Below, piece by piece: positions 6,954-15,349 of a DNA stretch of 64,000 nucleotides. The position numbers were made by a program, and so were the translations under genes. Source of the stretch: Bacteroidota bacterium (GTDB taxonomy: Bacteria; Bacteroidota; Bacteroidia; 2-12-FULL-35-15); NCBI GenBank assembly GCA_947469885.1, contig CANIQT010000006.1, forward strand, positions 62,001 to 126,000. Reading direction: 5' to 3'. The first letter of the stretch is position 1, and the number at the start of each line of letters is the position of its first letter. The notes beneath the pieces were generated by a model. The model was given only the letters and a program-made list of their open reading frames with translations, was not told where the DNA came from and ran no database searches.

Positions 6954-8860
6954 AAGAGAGAATAGCAAATACCAAAGAACTTTCTGACGAAGAAAGAATT
7001 AAGATTGTAGAGAAATCAACCACTTCGCTTGGTCGGTCGGTTTTCTTTTCGGTCATCATTATGATAATTTCTTTTTCCCCGATTTTGTTTTTGACAGGAC
7101 AGGAAAGAAAATTATTTTCTCCGCTGGTTCTTACCAAAACATTTTCGCTCATTGGTGCTGCTATACTTGCCATCACTGTTTCACCTATGCTTGTAAGAAG
7201 TTTAGTAAAAGGAAAACTGATACCGGAAAGTCGCAATCCTGTTTCCAATTTTTTTGTTCGCCTTTATACTCCTGTTCTGCGAGTATGTCTTAATTGGAAA
7301 AAAACAGTTCTTATCATCTGTGCAGCCATTGTAATAGGAAGTATTCCGCTGGTACTAAATCTGGGAACGGAGTTTATGCCACCTTTGGATGAGGGTTCGT
7401 TATTGCTGATGCCAGTAACACTTCCTGATGTTTCCAACTCTGAAGCAAAACGGATTTTGCAGGTGCAGGACAAAATCATAAAAAGTTTTCCTGAAGTAGA
7501 AAATGTGCTGGGTAAAGCGGGAAGAGCTTATACAGCAACAGACAATGCACCTATCAGTATGATTGAAACAATTATTGTTCTCAAACAAAAATCAGAATGG
7601 AGGGAAGGAATGACAAAGGAAAAACTTATTGCTGAAATGAATGAGAAAGTGCAAATACCGGGAGTAACGATTGGATGGACGCAGCCCATCATCAATCGTA
7701 TCAATATGCTGTCAACGGGAATCAGAACGGATGTGGGTGTAAAAATATACGGGCAAAATCTTGATAGTATTTATGACATTTCATTGCGTGTGGAGAAGGC
7801 ATTAAAAGGTGTTGATGGTTTGGCAGATTTGTATGTGGAGCAACTTACAGGGGGAAAATATTTAACCATAAAAATTAATCGCAAAGAAATTGCACGTTAT
7901 GGGTTAAGCATAGATGATGTGAATATGCTGATTGAATCGGCATTGGGTGGAATGACACTGACGACAACGGTTGAAGGCAGGCAACGGTTTAATGTAAGTA
8001 TTCGGTTGGCACAGGATTTCAGAAACGATTTGTCTGAAATTAAACGAATCCCTGTTCAGACATCACAATACGGACCTGTGCCACTTTCTGCTTTAGCTGA
8101 CATTTCTGTAAAAGAAGGACCACCAATGATAAACTCTGAAAACGCCTTGTTGCGCGGAACTGTTTTGTTCAATGTAAGAGGAAGGGATATGGGCAGTCTG
8201 GTAAAAGATGCGAAGAAAAAAATTGACGAAGAATTTAAAAAATTACCTAAAGGATATTTTATTGAATGGAGCGGTCAATATGAAAATCAGGTGAGAGCGC
8301 AGAATCGTTTGAAGATAATTATTCCTATCGTTATTCTTATTATCGCCTTCATTCTTTATTTCACTTTTCGTTCGGCAAAAGAAGTGTTAATTGTTTTTAT
8401 CGGTCTTCCTGTTGCACTTGTTGGTGGTGTTTATTCACTCTATTTTTATCACGTAAATTTTTCAGTTGCTGTTGCAGTAGGGTTTATAGCGTTGTTTGGT
8501 GTGGCTGTGGAGGTGGGTGTTATTATGATTACCTACTTAAATAATTCAATAGGTGAATTAGTTCAGAAAAATTCCAACATCACATCTGAAGATATTAGAA
8601 CTGCCATTTTCAATGGAGCTACTCCACGGGTGCGGCCTATACTTATGACCAATCTTGCCAATATACTTGGATTGATTCCTGTTCTTGCATCGTCAGGAGT
8701 TGGTAGTGATGTGATGAAACCAATAGCTATTCCCTTTGTATTCGGGTTGATTACAGCTGTCTTTTTTGTACTAATAATTCTGCCTTTGATTTACGAAATA
8801 ATGAAGGAGCGCGAATTCAAAAAATATGGTAAGTTGAAAGTTTTGGATATTAAAGAATGA
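6950..8860 (+). CDS. cusA: CusA-type heavy-metal RND efflux pump, C-terminal half
   Basis: 636 residues continuing the pump from the cytoplasmic loop through TM5-12 and the second porter domain (EFMPPLDEGSLLLMPVTLP). The three Met residues that form the Cu(I)/Ag(I) relay in E. coli CusA appear conserved, in NMLSTG (about 252), GGMTLT (about 334) and PPMINSEN (about 393). This supports copper/silver rather than Zn/Co/Ni specificity. It starts in an ATGA overlap with the first half, and its own stop overlaps the start of the TolC-like gene, so translation is tightly coupled. Confidence 0.85.
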   Translation: MKERIANTKELSDEERIKIVEKSTTSLGRSVFFSVIIMIISFSPILFLTGQERKLFSPLVLTKTFSLIGAAILAITVSPMLVRSLVKGKLIPESRNPVSNFFVRLYTPVLRVCLNWKKTVLIICAAIVIGSIPLVLNLGTEFMPPLDEGSLLLMPVTLPDVSNSEAKRILQVQDKIIKSFPEVENVLGKAGRAYTATDNAPISMIETIIVLKQKSEWREGMTKEKLIAEMNEKVQIPGVTIGWTQPIINRINMLSTGIRTDVGVKIYGQNLDSIYDISLRVEKALKGVDGLADLYVEQLTGGKYLTIKINRKEIARYGLSIDDVNMLIESALGGMTLTTTVEGRQRFNVSIRLAQDFRNDLSEIKRIPVQTSQYGPVPLSALADISVKEGPPMINSENALLRGTVLFNVRGRDMGSLVKDAKKKIDEEFKKLPKGYFIEWSGQYENQVRAQNRLKIIIPIVILIIAFILYFTFRSAKEVLIVFIGLPVALVGGVYSLYFYHVNFSVAVAVGFIALFGVAVEVGVIMITYLNNSIGELVQKNSNITSEDIRTAIFNGATPRVRPILMTNLANILGLIPVLASSGVGSDVMKPIAIPFVFGLITAVFFVLIILPLIYEIMKEREFKKYGKLKVLDIKE

Positions 8861-10116
8861 AAAAAATAATGCAACATATCTGTACTGTTTTGCTGATGCT
8901 TTATTCGGTATCATTAATTGCACAGGATTCTTCGCATTTGAGTTTAGAAACTATTTTTCAAAAAATAGAAACATCGTATCCTGAAATTCTGATGTATGAT
9001 TCAAAAATCAAATCCATACAGGCACAGGCGGAAGGTGCGAAGAGTTGGATGCCGCCAACTGTATCATTCGGGCTGGACAGATTTCCTTATGATTTAATGA
9101 TGCTCAAATCAAAAGACGACCCGATGAACCAGGCAGGACTAATGTTTTCAGCAGAGCAAATGATTCCGAATAATGCAAAACTAAATGCGAAGAGGAATTA
9201 TATCAGTTCGCTTGCAAACGTTCAGCAGAATGATGCCGAATGGACAAAAAACATTCTTCGCAGCAATGCAAAGTTGCTGTATTACCAACGGTATGTGGCA
9301 GAGAAAAAAATGAAAACGGTGGCGGATAACCTGCAATTACTTTCTCTTTTTATAGCCACGGCTGAAGAACGTTACAAATACAATCAATCTGATTTGAGTA
9401 CCATTTACAAGGCACAGGCAAAAATTACTGATTTGAAAAATATGAAGTTGATGTTGCTTTCACAAATTGCAGAGAGCAATATCGGGTTGAACATTTTGAT
9501 GAACCGTAACATTAATGTTACCTTCAGTATTGACACAAGTATTGTAATTAATAATTATGAATTTATTTTGTCCATTGATAAAGCATCCATCAAAAGAAGT
9601 GATATTCTTTCGGTTGAAAGTTCAATAAATTCAATGAAATTGAATCAGAAATATATGTCAGCTTCTAAAAGACCAGACTTTGGTGTAAAAGCCCAGCATA
9701 TGCAAATGTTTGGTATGCCCGATGAATTTTCTGTTATGGGAATGGTGACAATTCCGATTGCCCCGTGGTCATCAAAAATGTATAAGTCGGAAGTGAAATC
9801 AATGGGGTTTGAAATTGAAGCGATGCAGAAAGAAAAGGAAACGATGCAACTGATGGCAGAAAAAATGGGTTCTGAAAAACTAACGATGATGAGATATGAA
9901 AAAGAACAATTGAAAAATTATGAGAGTGAAATAATTCCTTCGTATTATAAAAACCTTGAAACTTCATTGCTTGCTTATAAACAGAATACAGGAAGTTTTT
10001 TCATATTGCTGGATGCGTGGGATATGACATTGATGAAGCAAATGGAATATCTTGATAAGCTCAATAATGTATTGAAACTGCAAGCGGAATATGAATTTGA
10101 AACGGAGAAAAAATAA
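8857..10116 (+). CDS. TolC-family outer-membrane efflux channel (CusC-like)
   Basis: 419 residues with a signal peptide ending near SLIAQ and long coiled-coil-prone helices typical of outer membrane efflux proteins. LDRFPYDLMML and a Met-rich middle (MQMFGMPDEFSVMGM) suit a copper pump. It overlaps cusA by ATGA and is followed one base later by the first adaptor gene, giving a pump-channel-adaptor operon. Confidence 0.85.
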   Translation: MKKIMQHICTVLLMLYSVSLIAQDSSHLSLETIFQKIETSYPEILMYDSKIKSIQAQAEGAKSWMPPTVSFGLDRFPYDLMMLKSKDDPMNQAGLMFSAEQMIPNNAKLNAKRNYISSLANVQQNDAEWTKNILRSNAKLLYYQRYVAEKKMKTVADNLQLLSLFIATAEERYKYNQSDLSTIYKAQAKITDLKNMKLMLLSQIAESNIGLNILMNRNINVTFSIDTSIVINNYEFILSIDKASIKRSDILSVESSINSMKLNQKYMSASKRPDFGVKAQHMQMFGMPDEFSVMGMVTIPIAPWSSKMYKSEVKSMGFEIEAMQKEKETMQLMAEKMGSEKLTMMRYEKEQLKNYESEIIPSYYKNLETSLLAYKQNTGSFFILLDAWDMTLMKQMEYLDKLNNVLKLQAEYEFETEKK

Positions 10117-10117
10117 A

Positions 10118-11377
10118 ATGATTAAACTGATTTTCCATAGTATTATTATTCTTTTTTTTATTGTCGGTTGTACAAGCGATAAAAAAAAGGAGAGCAATAA
10201 AACTAATTCTATGGAAGGAATGGAGGGAATGGATATGAAGGAAATGCCGGGAATGACACATAAATCAGGAAATTCAGACACGGGACTTAAGAATGTTTTG
10301 GCTCCTGCAAACAAAATGGTTTTGTCGAATGCTGAAACGATTCATCCTTTGGTTAAAAACATTACGCAAACTATTCGCGCAGCGGGATATATTGCTTTTG
10401 ATGAAAGAAAAAATAATAAAGTGGCGGTGCGAACAGGAGGAAGAATTGAAAAACTGTATGTGAAATTGAATTATCAATATGTACATAAAGGGGATAGACT
10501 GCTTGAGTTATACAGCCCGGAATTGAATACTTACGAAGAGGAATTTCTACATCACCTGAAAACAAAAAGTGATTCATTCCTAATTGAAGCAACAAAACAA
10601 AAATTAAAATTACTTGGGCTTTCTGAAAAACAAATTAATGAGATTGAAACAACACGACAAACATTAAAATCAATAACTGTTTACAGCCCATATAGCGGAT
10701 TTATCTTTTATGATTTTCAACAACAAAAGAATGCTCCTTCTTCAACTGCTTCTACTGCGCCTTCGGGTATGAATGGAATGAATGGTGGAGGGAATGCACA
10801 GCAATCAATGGCTACAAATTCAATGCAGTCCGCTGCAAGAATAAGTGAAGGGGATTATGTAAGCAAGGGGCAAACATTGTTTGTGCTGAACGATTGCAAA
10901 GAAGTGTATGCGATAATTGCGATAGACGCAAATGAAGGGGCAGCACTAAAAGAGAATCGTTCTGTGAAAATAACCAGTCAATTGTTGCCTGATGATTCTA
11001 TTATCGCAAGTATCAATTTTATTGAACCTGCATTTAAAGAAGGACAAAAATTTATGCAGGCAAGGGTGTATCTGAAAAATGAATTGTTGAAATTAAAAGT
11101 TAATTCTATTGTTAGTGCTGAACTGGAAGTAAGCGGTGAATATCTTGTAGTTCCTTCTTCTTCGGTGTTGTCGCTTGGTAACAGAAAATTTGTCTGGTTG
11201 AAAAAAGAAAAAGCAGAGAAAGGAAATAAATTTTTGCAGGCAAAAGAAATTACTGTTGGGTTGGAAACGGATGGATACATACAAATAATTTCGGGAATTA
11301 CTGCAAAGGATGAAATTGCAAAAGATGCGGGATACCTGCTGGACAGTGAAAGTTTAATTAAACAGGAAGTGAAATGA
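10118..11377 (+). CDS. HlyD/CusB-type periplasmic adaptor, first of two
   Basis: 419 residues. Lipoprotein signal (FFIVGC, Cys about 17), then a Met-rich segment (MEGMEGMDMKEMPGM) of the kind that binds Cu(I), then barrel-sandwich/lipoyl halves, an alpha-hairpin and beta-barrel domains (YVSKGQTLFVLND; VVPSSSVLSLG). A second Met/Gly/Ser-rich insert lies near residue 220. The start at 10118 opens the lipoprotein signal; an in-frame Met at 10091 lies inside the channel gene. Role: linking the RND pump to the channel and handing over metal. Confidence 0.85.
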   Translation: MIKLIFHSIIILFFIVGCTSDKKKESNKTNSMEGMEGMDMKEMPGMTHKSGNSDTGLKNVLAPANKMVLSNAETIHPLVKNITQTIRAAGYIAFDERKNNKVAVRTGGRIEKLYVKLNYQYVHKGDRLLELYSPELNTYEEEFLHHLKTKSDSFLIEATKQKLKLLGLSEKQINEIETTRQTLKSITVYSPYSGFIFYDFQQQKNAPSSTASTAPSGMNGMNGGGNAQQSMATNSMQSAARISEGDYVSKGQTLFVLNDCKEVYAIIAIDANEGAALKENRSVKITSQLLPDDSIIASINFIEPAFKEGQKFMQARVYLKNELLKLKVNSIVSAELEVSGEYLVVPSSSVLSLGNRKFVWLKKEKAEKGNKFLQAKEITVGLETDGYIQIISGITAKDEIAKDAGYLLDSESLIKQEVK

Positions 11378-12480
11378 ATACTTCATTAAAAACAGGATAT
11401 GTGATTATGATGCTTTTGTTTTGGGGATGCAATAAACCAGAAGAAAAAAAAGATGAACACCAAGGGATGGATATGATGACAGAAATGGTACACCTTACAG
11501 CCCACGAAATGGAATTAATTCACCTTGGGGTTGATACAGCAAAAATCAAAACTATTTTTGAAACCTCCAATTTTGTTGGCTCTGTTGCCATTGATGAAAA
11601 TAATATCAGCAGTATTAATTCGCGTGTGAATGGAAGAATAGATAAATTATTTGCCCGCAATGCAGGTGAGGAAATTAAGAAGGGACAGGCACTTTATGCT
11701 GTTTACAGTGAAGAACTTTTGTCAGATGAAAATGAATTTCTGCTTGGGCTTGAACAACAGTTGAATTATAAAGAGCAATTGAATATGGTAAATACGCTTG
11801 TGGAAGCATCACGAAAAAAACTTTTGCTTTGGGGTTTGAGCGAAGGGCAGATAAAGGAATTGGCTCAAAATAAAAAAACATCACCAACTGTGAATTTTTA
11901 CAGTGATGTGAACGGGTATTTATCGGAACTAAATATAAGTGAAGGCGAATATGTAACTACAGGAACTCCTCTTTTTAAAATTGCTTCGTTGGAAACTGTG
12001 TGGGTGAATGCTGCAATTTATCAGAATGAAATTTCTTATCTGATGGAAAATCCTGAAATTGATTTGTCTTTTGAATCATTGCCTAACGAGGTATTTAAAG
12101 GAGAAATAATTCAAACTCCGCCAGCACTTGATGTTGCACAAAAAATTTCTTCTGTTAAAATTGGTGTGAAGAATAGTAATGGAAAAATAAAACCGGGGAT
12201 GATGGCAACGGTTTTAGTGAAACGCCAAGAGAAAAAAACATTGGTTATTCCGAAGTCTTGTATTATTTTAAGTAAATCATCTTCCTCTGTGTGGGTTCAA
12301 AATGCAACAGGGATGTTTGAAAAAAAAATGATTGAAACGGGAATAGAAAACAAAAATGAAATAGAAGTGATAATGGGCATTAACGAAGGGGAGTTGGTTG
12401 TTTCTTCGGGCAGCTATCTTCTGAACAGTGTCTTTATTCTGAAAAACGGAGCAAAGACTATGGGTGGGATGAAAATGTAG
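11374..12480 (+). CDS. HlyD/CusB-type periplasmic adaptor, second of two
   Basis: 368 residues with a lipoprotein signal (LLFWGC) and the adaptor order of lipoyl half (INSRVNGRIDKLFARNAGE), alpha-hairpin, second lipoyl half and barrel (VVSSGSYLLNSVFILKNG). Weaker Met enrichment than its neighbour (DMMTEM near the N-terminus, MGGMKM at the end). It overlaps the preceding adaptor by ATGA. Two consecutive, clearly different adaptors suggest a heteromeric adaptor ring or alternative partners; that part is inference. Confidence 0.85.
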   Translation: MNTSLKTGYVIMMLLFWGCNKPEEKKDEHQGMDMMTEMVHLTAHEMELIHLGVDTAKIKTIFETSNFVGSVAIDENNISSINSRVNGRIDKLFARNAGEEIKKGQALYAVYSEELLSDENEFLLGLEQQLNYKEQLNMVNTLVEASRKKLLLWGLSEGQIKELAQNKKTSPTVNFYSDVNGYLSELNISEGEYVTTGTPLFKIASLETVWVNAAIYQNEISYLMENPEIDLSFESLPNEVFKGEIIQTPPALDVAQKISSVKIGVKNSNGKIKPGMMATVLVKRQEKKTLVIPKSCIILSKSSSSVWVQNATGMFEKKMIETGIENKNEIEVIMGINEGELVVSSGSYLLNSVFILKNGAKTMGGMKM

Positions 12481-12482
12481 AG

Positions 12483-12516
12483 TGATATTAATCATATTTC
12501 TGTATGATAATTATCA
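12483..12516. promoter_or_regulatory. Paired FNR/CRP-like boxes upstream of the DUF2933/DUF5676 genes
   Basis: TGATATTAATCA (12483-12494) and TGATAATTATCA (12505-12516), again 22 bp apart, immediately after the second adaptor gene. A 200-bp leader follows before the next start at 12714; I see no gene in it. Confidence 0.6.
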
Positions 12517-12713
12517 TATTTTTTTTGTTTGGCTAATGATAATTTTGTTCCTTGAAAAACAATAATCATTTTTTTGTATTGAAGAATAATGAATTAGTAA
12601 ATAGAATGAATGAGGGGGTGTGAATGATGTAAGTGATATAAAAGATTATATAATTTCAACAAACATAGAGTGAATACTTTTGAGCAGAAATAATAGTTAT
12701 AAAAAGCTAAACA

Positions 12714-12935
12714 ATGAACAAACATACTTTCTGGATGATTATAGGTTGTACAGTGCCTTTGCTGCTTATTTTTATTTTGCCACTATTTGGTATTACGGGG
12801 AATTATTCCATTTTAATTTTTATTGTTGCAATGTTTGCGTGTCATTTGCTGATGCCGATGCACCACCACGGGCACGAACATAGGGAACATTCTGAAACCA
12901 TTAAAAAAGATAACGATGTATCACATAAGCATTAG
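12714..12935 (+). CDS. Small His-rich membrane protein (DUF2933-like)
   Basis: 73 residues: two hydrophobic spans (about 6-24 and 29-47) and a His-rich cytosolic or periplasmic tail (MHHHGHEHREH) likely to bind metal. Comparable small membrane proteins occur beside copper P-type ATPases and Cus systems. It overlaps the next gene by 20 bp. Confidence 0.65.
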   Translation: MNKHTFWMIIGCTVPLLLIFILPLFGITGNYSILIFIVAMFACHLLMPMHHHGHEHREHSETIKKDNDVSHKH

Positions 12936-13194
12936 GAAATTTGGATTAGCATTTGGAGTAACGGGTGGACTGCTTTACTTTGGCTGTGCATTGGTTATGC
13001 TACTGTCGGGCAGGGAGAGTAGTGTTAAGTTTTTCAACAACCTGCTTCACGGAATGGATGTTTCTTCCATAATAAGAATGGATATGCCACCTATAGAAAT
13101 GTTGATTGGTGGTATTGAAGCGTTTATTATTAGCTGGTTAATCGGTGCTTGCATTGCAGGGGTTTACAATGTGTCGCTATATAAAAAATCATAA
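12916..13194 (+). CDS. DUF5676-like small membrane protein
   Basis: 92 residues with two hydrophobic spans (about 10-31 and 64-84). The order (FGLAFGVTGGLLYFG, a loop with LLHGMDVSS, then GGIEAFIISWLIGACIAGVYN) fits the DUF5676 family of inner-membrane proteins found in metal-resistance and mercury/copper islands. Function unknown. Confidence 0.65.
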   Translation: MYHISIRKFGLAFGVTGGLLYFGCALVMLLSGRESSVKFFNNLLHGMDVSSIIRMDMPPIEMLIGGIEAFIISWLIGACIAGVYNVSLYKKS

Positions 13195-13230
13195 ATTCAA
13201 TTTAATTAAATCTTTTAAAAAATAAACAAA

Positions 13231-13689
13231 ATGAAAAAAATTACAATTACCCTATTTGCTTTTGCATTATTGTTTTCATTAACAGAATGCAACAATTCCC
13301 GACCTGAGAAAGTTTGCACTGATGCAGGTACACGCGGAAAATTAATTTCGGAGTTGATGAACAACGATGTTTATATGAAGGAAGTGATGGATTCGATGCG
13401 GACTAAACATCCTGACGTAATTCTGAATACTATTTTTATAATTGCGAAAGATGACAAACAGATGCAGGAAAGTATGATGGATAAAATGACTGAGGGGTGC
13501 AAAATGGATTCGTCTATGTGCAAAATGATGATGGGAAAAACTATGGATATGTGTGATATGGATAAATCGAAATGTGATATGATGATGGGTTCGATGCAAT
13601 CTCGTCCGAATGTGATGAAGTCTATGGAAGGTATGTGCGGGATGAAAGGGATGAAGATGGAAAAAAAGAAAGAGGAGCATAGGAAATAA
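13231..13689 (+). CDS. Met/Cys-rich envelope protein
   Basis: 152 residues with an N-terminal signal and a possible lipobox (LTEC, Cys about 20). The C-terminal half is dominated by repeated C-K/D-M-MM motifs (for example MCKMMMGKTMDMCDMDKSKC), a plausible Cu(I)/Ag(I) sponge in the periplasm. No named family beyond that composition. Confidence 0.65.
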   Translation: MKKITITLFAFALLFSLTECNNSRPEKVCTDAGTRGKLISELMNNDVYMKEVMDSMRTKHPDVILNTIFIIAKDDKQMQESMMDKMTEGCKMDSSMCKMMMGKTMDMCDMDKSKCDMMMGSMQSRPNVMKSMEGMCGMKGMKMEKKKEEHRK

Positions 13690-13706
13690 ATTGCTGATAA
13701 AACAAA

Positions 13707-14177
13707 ATGAAAAAGGAAAAAGGAAAAACAAATTTGAAAATACTTTTGGCAACAGATGGCTCTGCGCATAGCAAAGTAGTGCTGGAAAAGATTTCAAACA
13801 AAATATATCCACCTAAAACGGAAGTACGCATTGTTTATGTTTACGAAACCGTTCCAATGATAACGACTTTGGAAACAATGGGTGTGATGCAGGAATATTA
13901 TGTTGCAACAAAGAAAGATGCTTTAAAAACGGCAGAGAAAATAGCTAAAAATGCAGCAGGTATATTACGTAAGAAAAATCCATCGTTAACTGTAACGACT
14001 TTTGTGATTGATGGCTCTCCAAAGAGAGTTATCCTAGAAGAAGCTGAAAAATTTTGTGCAGATTTAATTATCGTTGGCTCTCACGGAGCGGGTGCTGTAG
14101 AACGTTTTCTTCTCGGCTCGGTTTCACAGGCTGTGGCATTACACGCAAAATGTTCTGTAGAGATTGTACGTAAATAA
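13707..14177 (+). CDS. Universal stress protein (UspA fold)
   Basis: 156 residues with the Usp core: ILLATDGS near the N-terminus and the ATP-binding signature GSHGAGAVERFLLGSVSQAV near the C-terminus. Usp proteins bind ATP and are induced by starvation, hypoxia and envelope stress. It lies 17 bp after the Met-rich protein and 22 bp before an HMA chaperone, inside the metal operon. Confidence 0.9.
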   Translation: MKKEKGKTNLKILLATDGSAHSKVVLEKISNKIYPPKTEVRIVYVYETVPMITTLETMGVMQEYYVATKKDALKTAEKIAKNAAGILRKKNPSLTVTTFVIDGSPKRVILEEAEKFCADLIIVGSHGAGAVERFLLGSVSQAVALHAKCSVEIVRK

Positions 14178-14199
14178 AAAAACAAAAACACTAGATAAA

Positions 14200-14418
14200 A
14201 TGACAAAAGCATACGAAATAGGAGGAATGAGTTGCGGGGGTTGCGTGAACAAAGTAAAGCTGGCATTGCTGCAAGTACCAGATGTTACAGAAGCGGCAGT
14301 GGAACTGAATCCGCAAGGTGCAGTTATTACTATGAACAAATCTATTGGAATAGAGGTATTGCAAGCTGAACTTAACAAGTCGGGACATTATACTATTAAG
14401 GAACTTGTTTCTAATTAG
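14200..14418 (+). CDS. HMA copper chaperone, copy B
   Basis: 72-residue HMA domain with MSCGGC, paralogous to 3299-3517 and sharing most residues and long runs of identical DNA. The start at 14200 matches copy A; an earlier in-frame Met at 14164 lies in the usp gene and is not credible. Two near-identical chaperones in one island point to segmental duplication. Confidence 0.9.
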   Translation: MTKAYEIGGMSCGGCVNKVKLALLQVPDVTEAAVELNPQGAVITMNKSIGIEVLQAELNKSGHYTIKELVSN

Positions 14419-14501
14419 AGTAATTAAAATATTAAAATAGGGCAACAGCGAAACTGAAGAACGGGTAACAGCGTTACTGAAAAAAATAAAAAATAATTAT
14501 A

Positions 14502-14888
14502 ATGAAAAACAAAAAATCAATTTCAGTAATATTAGCTACAATGCTAATGCTGGTAGTGTGCTTTACAGCAAGTAACTCTTTTGGACAAACTAAAACGGAA
14601 CCTGCAACAATGAAAAGTTGTTGTGGTATGAAGGATGGCGGTATGATGAAAGATGGCTGTATGATGCAGGACGGAAAAATGATGCAAATGAAGGATGGAA
14701 AAATGATGCCGATGGACAAAGAGATGACAATGAAAAATGGAACGAAGTGTATGGTAAATGGTGAATGTATGATGAAAGACGGAAAGAAAATGCAAATGAA
14801 AGAAGGGGATTGTATGGATATGAGCGGGAAGATGGAAAAATGCACAATGAAGGACAAAGACAGTAAAAGTACACCTGAAAAAAAATAG
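14502..14888 (+). CDS. Exported Met-rich DUF6799-like protein
   Basis: 128 residues: signal peptide ending SNSFGQ, then repeated units built on MKDGKMM / M-NGTKCMVNGECMMKDGKK, the Lys-Asp-Gly repeat of DUF6799 proteins, here loaded with Met and several Cys. Probably a periplasmic copper binder. It occupies the place where copy A carries the Lys-rich gene. Confidence 0.7.
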   Translation: MKNKKSISVILATMLMLVVCFTASNSFGQTKTEPATMKSCCGMKDGGMMKDGCMMQDGKMMQMKDGKMMPMDKEMTMKNGTKCMVNGECMMKDGKKMQMKEGDCMDMSGKMEKCTMKDKDSKSTPEKK

Positions 14889-14954
14889 GGTAAGTTAAAA
14901 CAATCATAGATGAAAAACCAGTATTCAAACTATACAGGTTAAGCCAACACTGAC

Positions 14955-15012
14955 TTTTAACAAAATAAGTTCTAACAATTAATTATTCACAATTAAAAAT
15001 TAAAAAATTATG
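14955..15012 (+). repeat. Scar copy of the end of the Lys-rich gene and its spacer
   Basis: This 58-bp stretch matches 3728-3785 with a 2-bp deletion and one substitution. In copy A the matching bases are the last codons of the Lys-rich gene plus the spacer to the SHOCT gene. Here the gene itself is gone, so the stretch records a deletion or replacement after duplication. Confidence 0.8.
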
Positions 15013-15231
15013 TTCTACGATGGTTATCATTTCTGGGGAATGCACCTTATATGGTGGTTAGTTTGGTGTTTTTTTCTTTTTTGGATTTTTGCAATACCTT
15101 ACGATATTCCAGGGCAGCGAAAGAAAAAAGATTCACCGCTTGATATTTTACAAAAGCGTTTTGCTTCAGGACAAATCACAAACGAAGAATATCATGAGAA
15201 GAAAAAAATAATTGAAAATGATGCACGATAA
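15010..15231 (+). CDS. SHOCT-domain small membrane protein, copy B
   Basis: 73 residues, same plan as copy A at 3783-4004: FYDGYHFWGMHL start, one Trp-rich membrane span and a SHOCT tail (LDILQKRFASGQITNEEYHEKK in outline). Function unknown. It overlaps the next small membrane gene by 11 bp. Confidence 0.8.
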   Translation: MFYDGYHFWGMHLIWWLVWCFFLFWIFAIPYDIPGQRKKKDSPLDILQKRFASGQITNEEYHEKKKIIENDAR

Positions 15232-15328
15232 TTCCTGGGGCTGGGGTATGGGTTGGGGTATGTGGATTATTCCACTTGCCATTGTTCTCATAATTGTATT
15301 TGCTTTAAGATACAGACGAAAAAAATAA
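15221..15328 (+). CDS. 35-residue single-span membrane protein
   Basis: Begins MHDNSWGWGMGWGMW, then a hydrophobic helix and a basic RYRRKK end. It overlaps the SHOCT gene. A truncated copy of its first codons lies at 3994-4017 behind copy A, which supports it being a real gene that travelled with the duplicated segment. Confidence 0.55.
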   Translation: MHDNSWGWGMGWGMWIIPLAIVLIIVFALRYRRKK

Positions 15329-15349
15329 ATAAAAAAACAGCAGTAAGAA

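Noticed and set aside
13342-13812. His/Phe-rich minus-strand frames opposite Met-rich genes
   Set aside because: They are mirror artefacts of Met/Lys codon runs on the plus strand.
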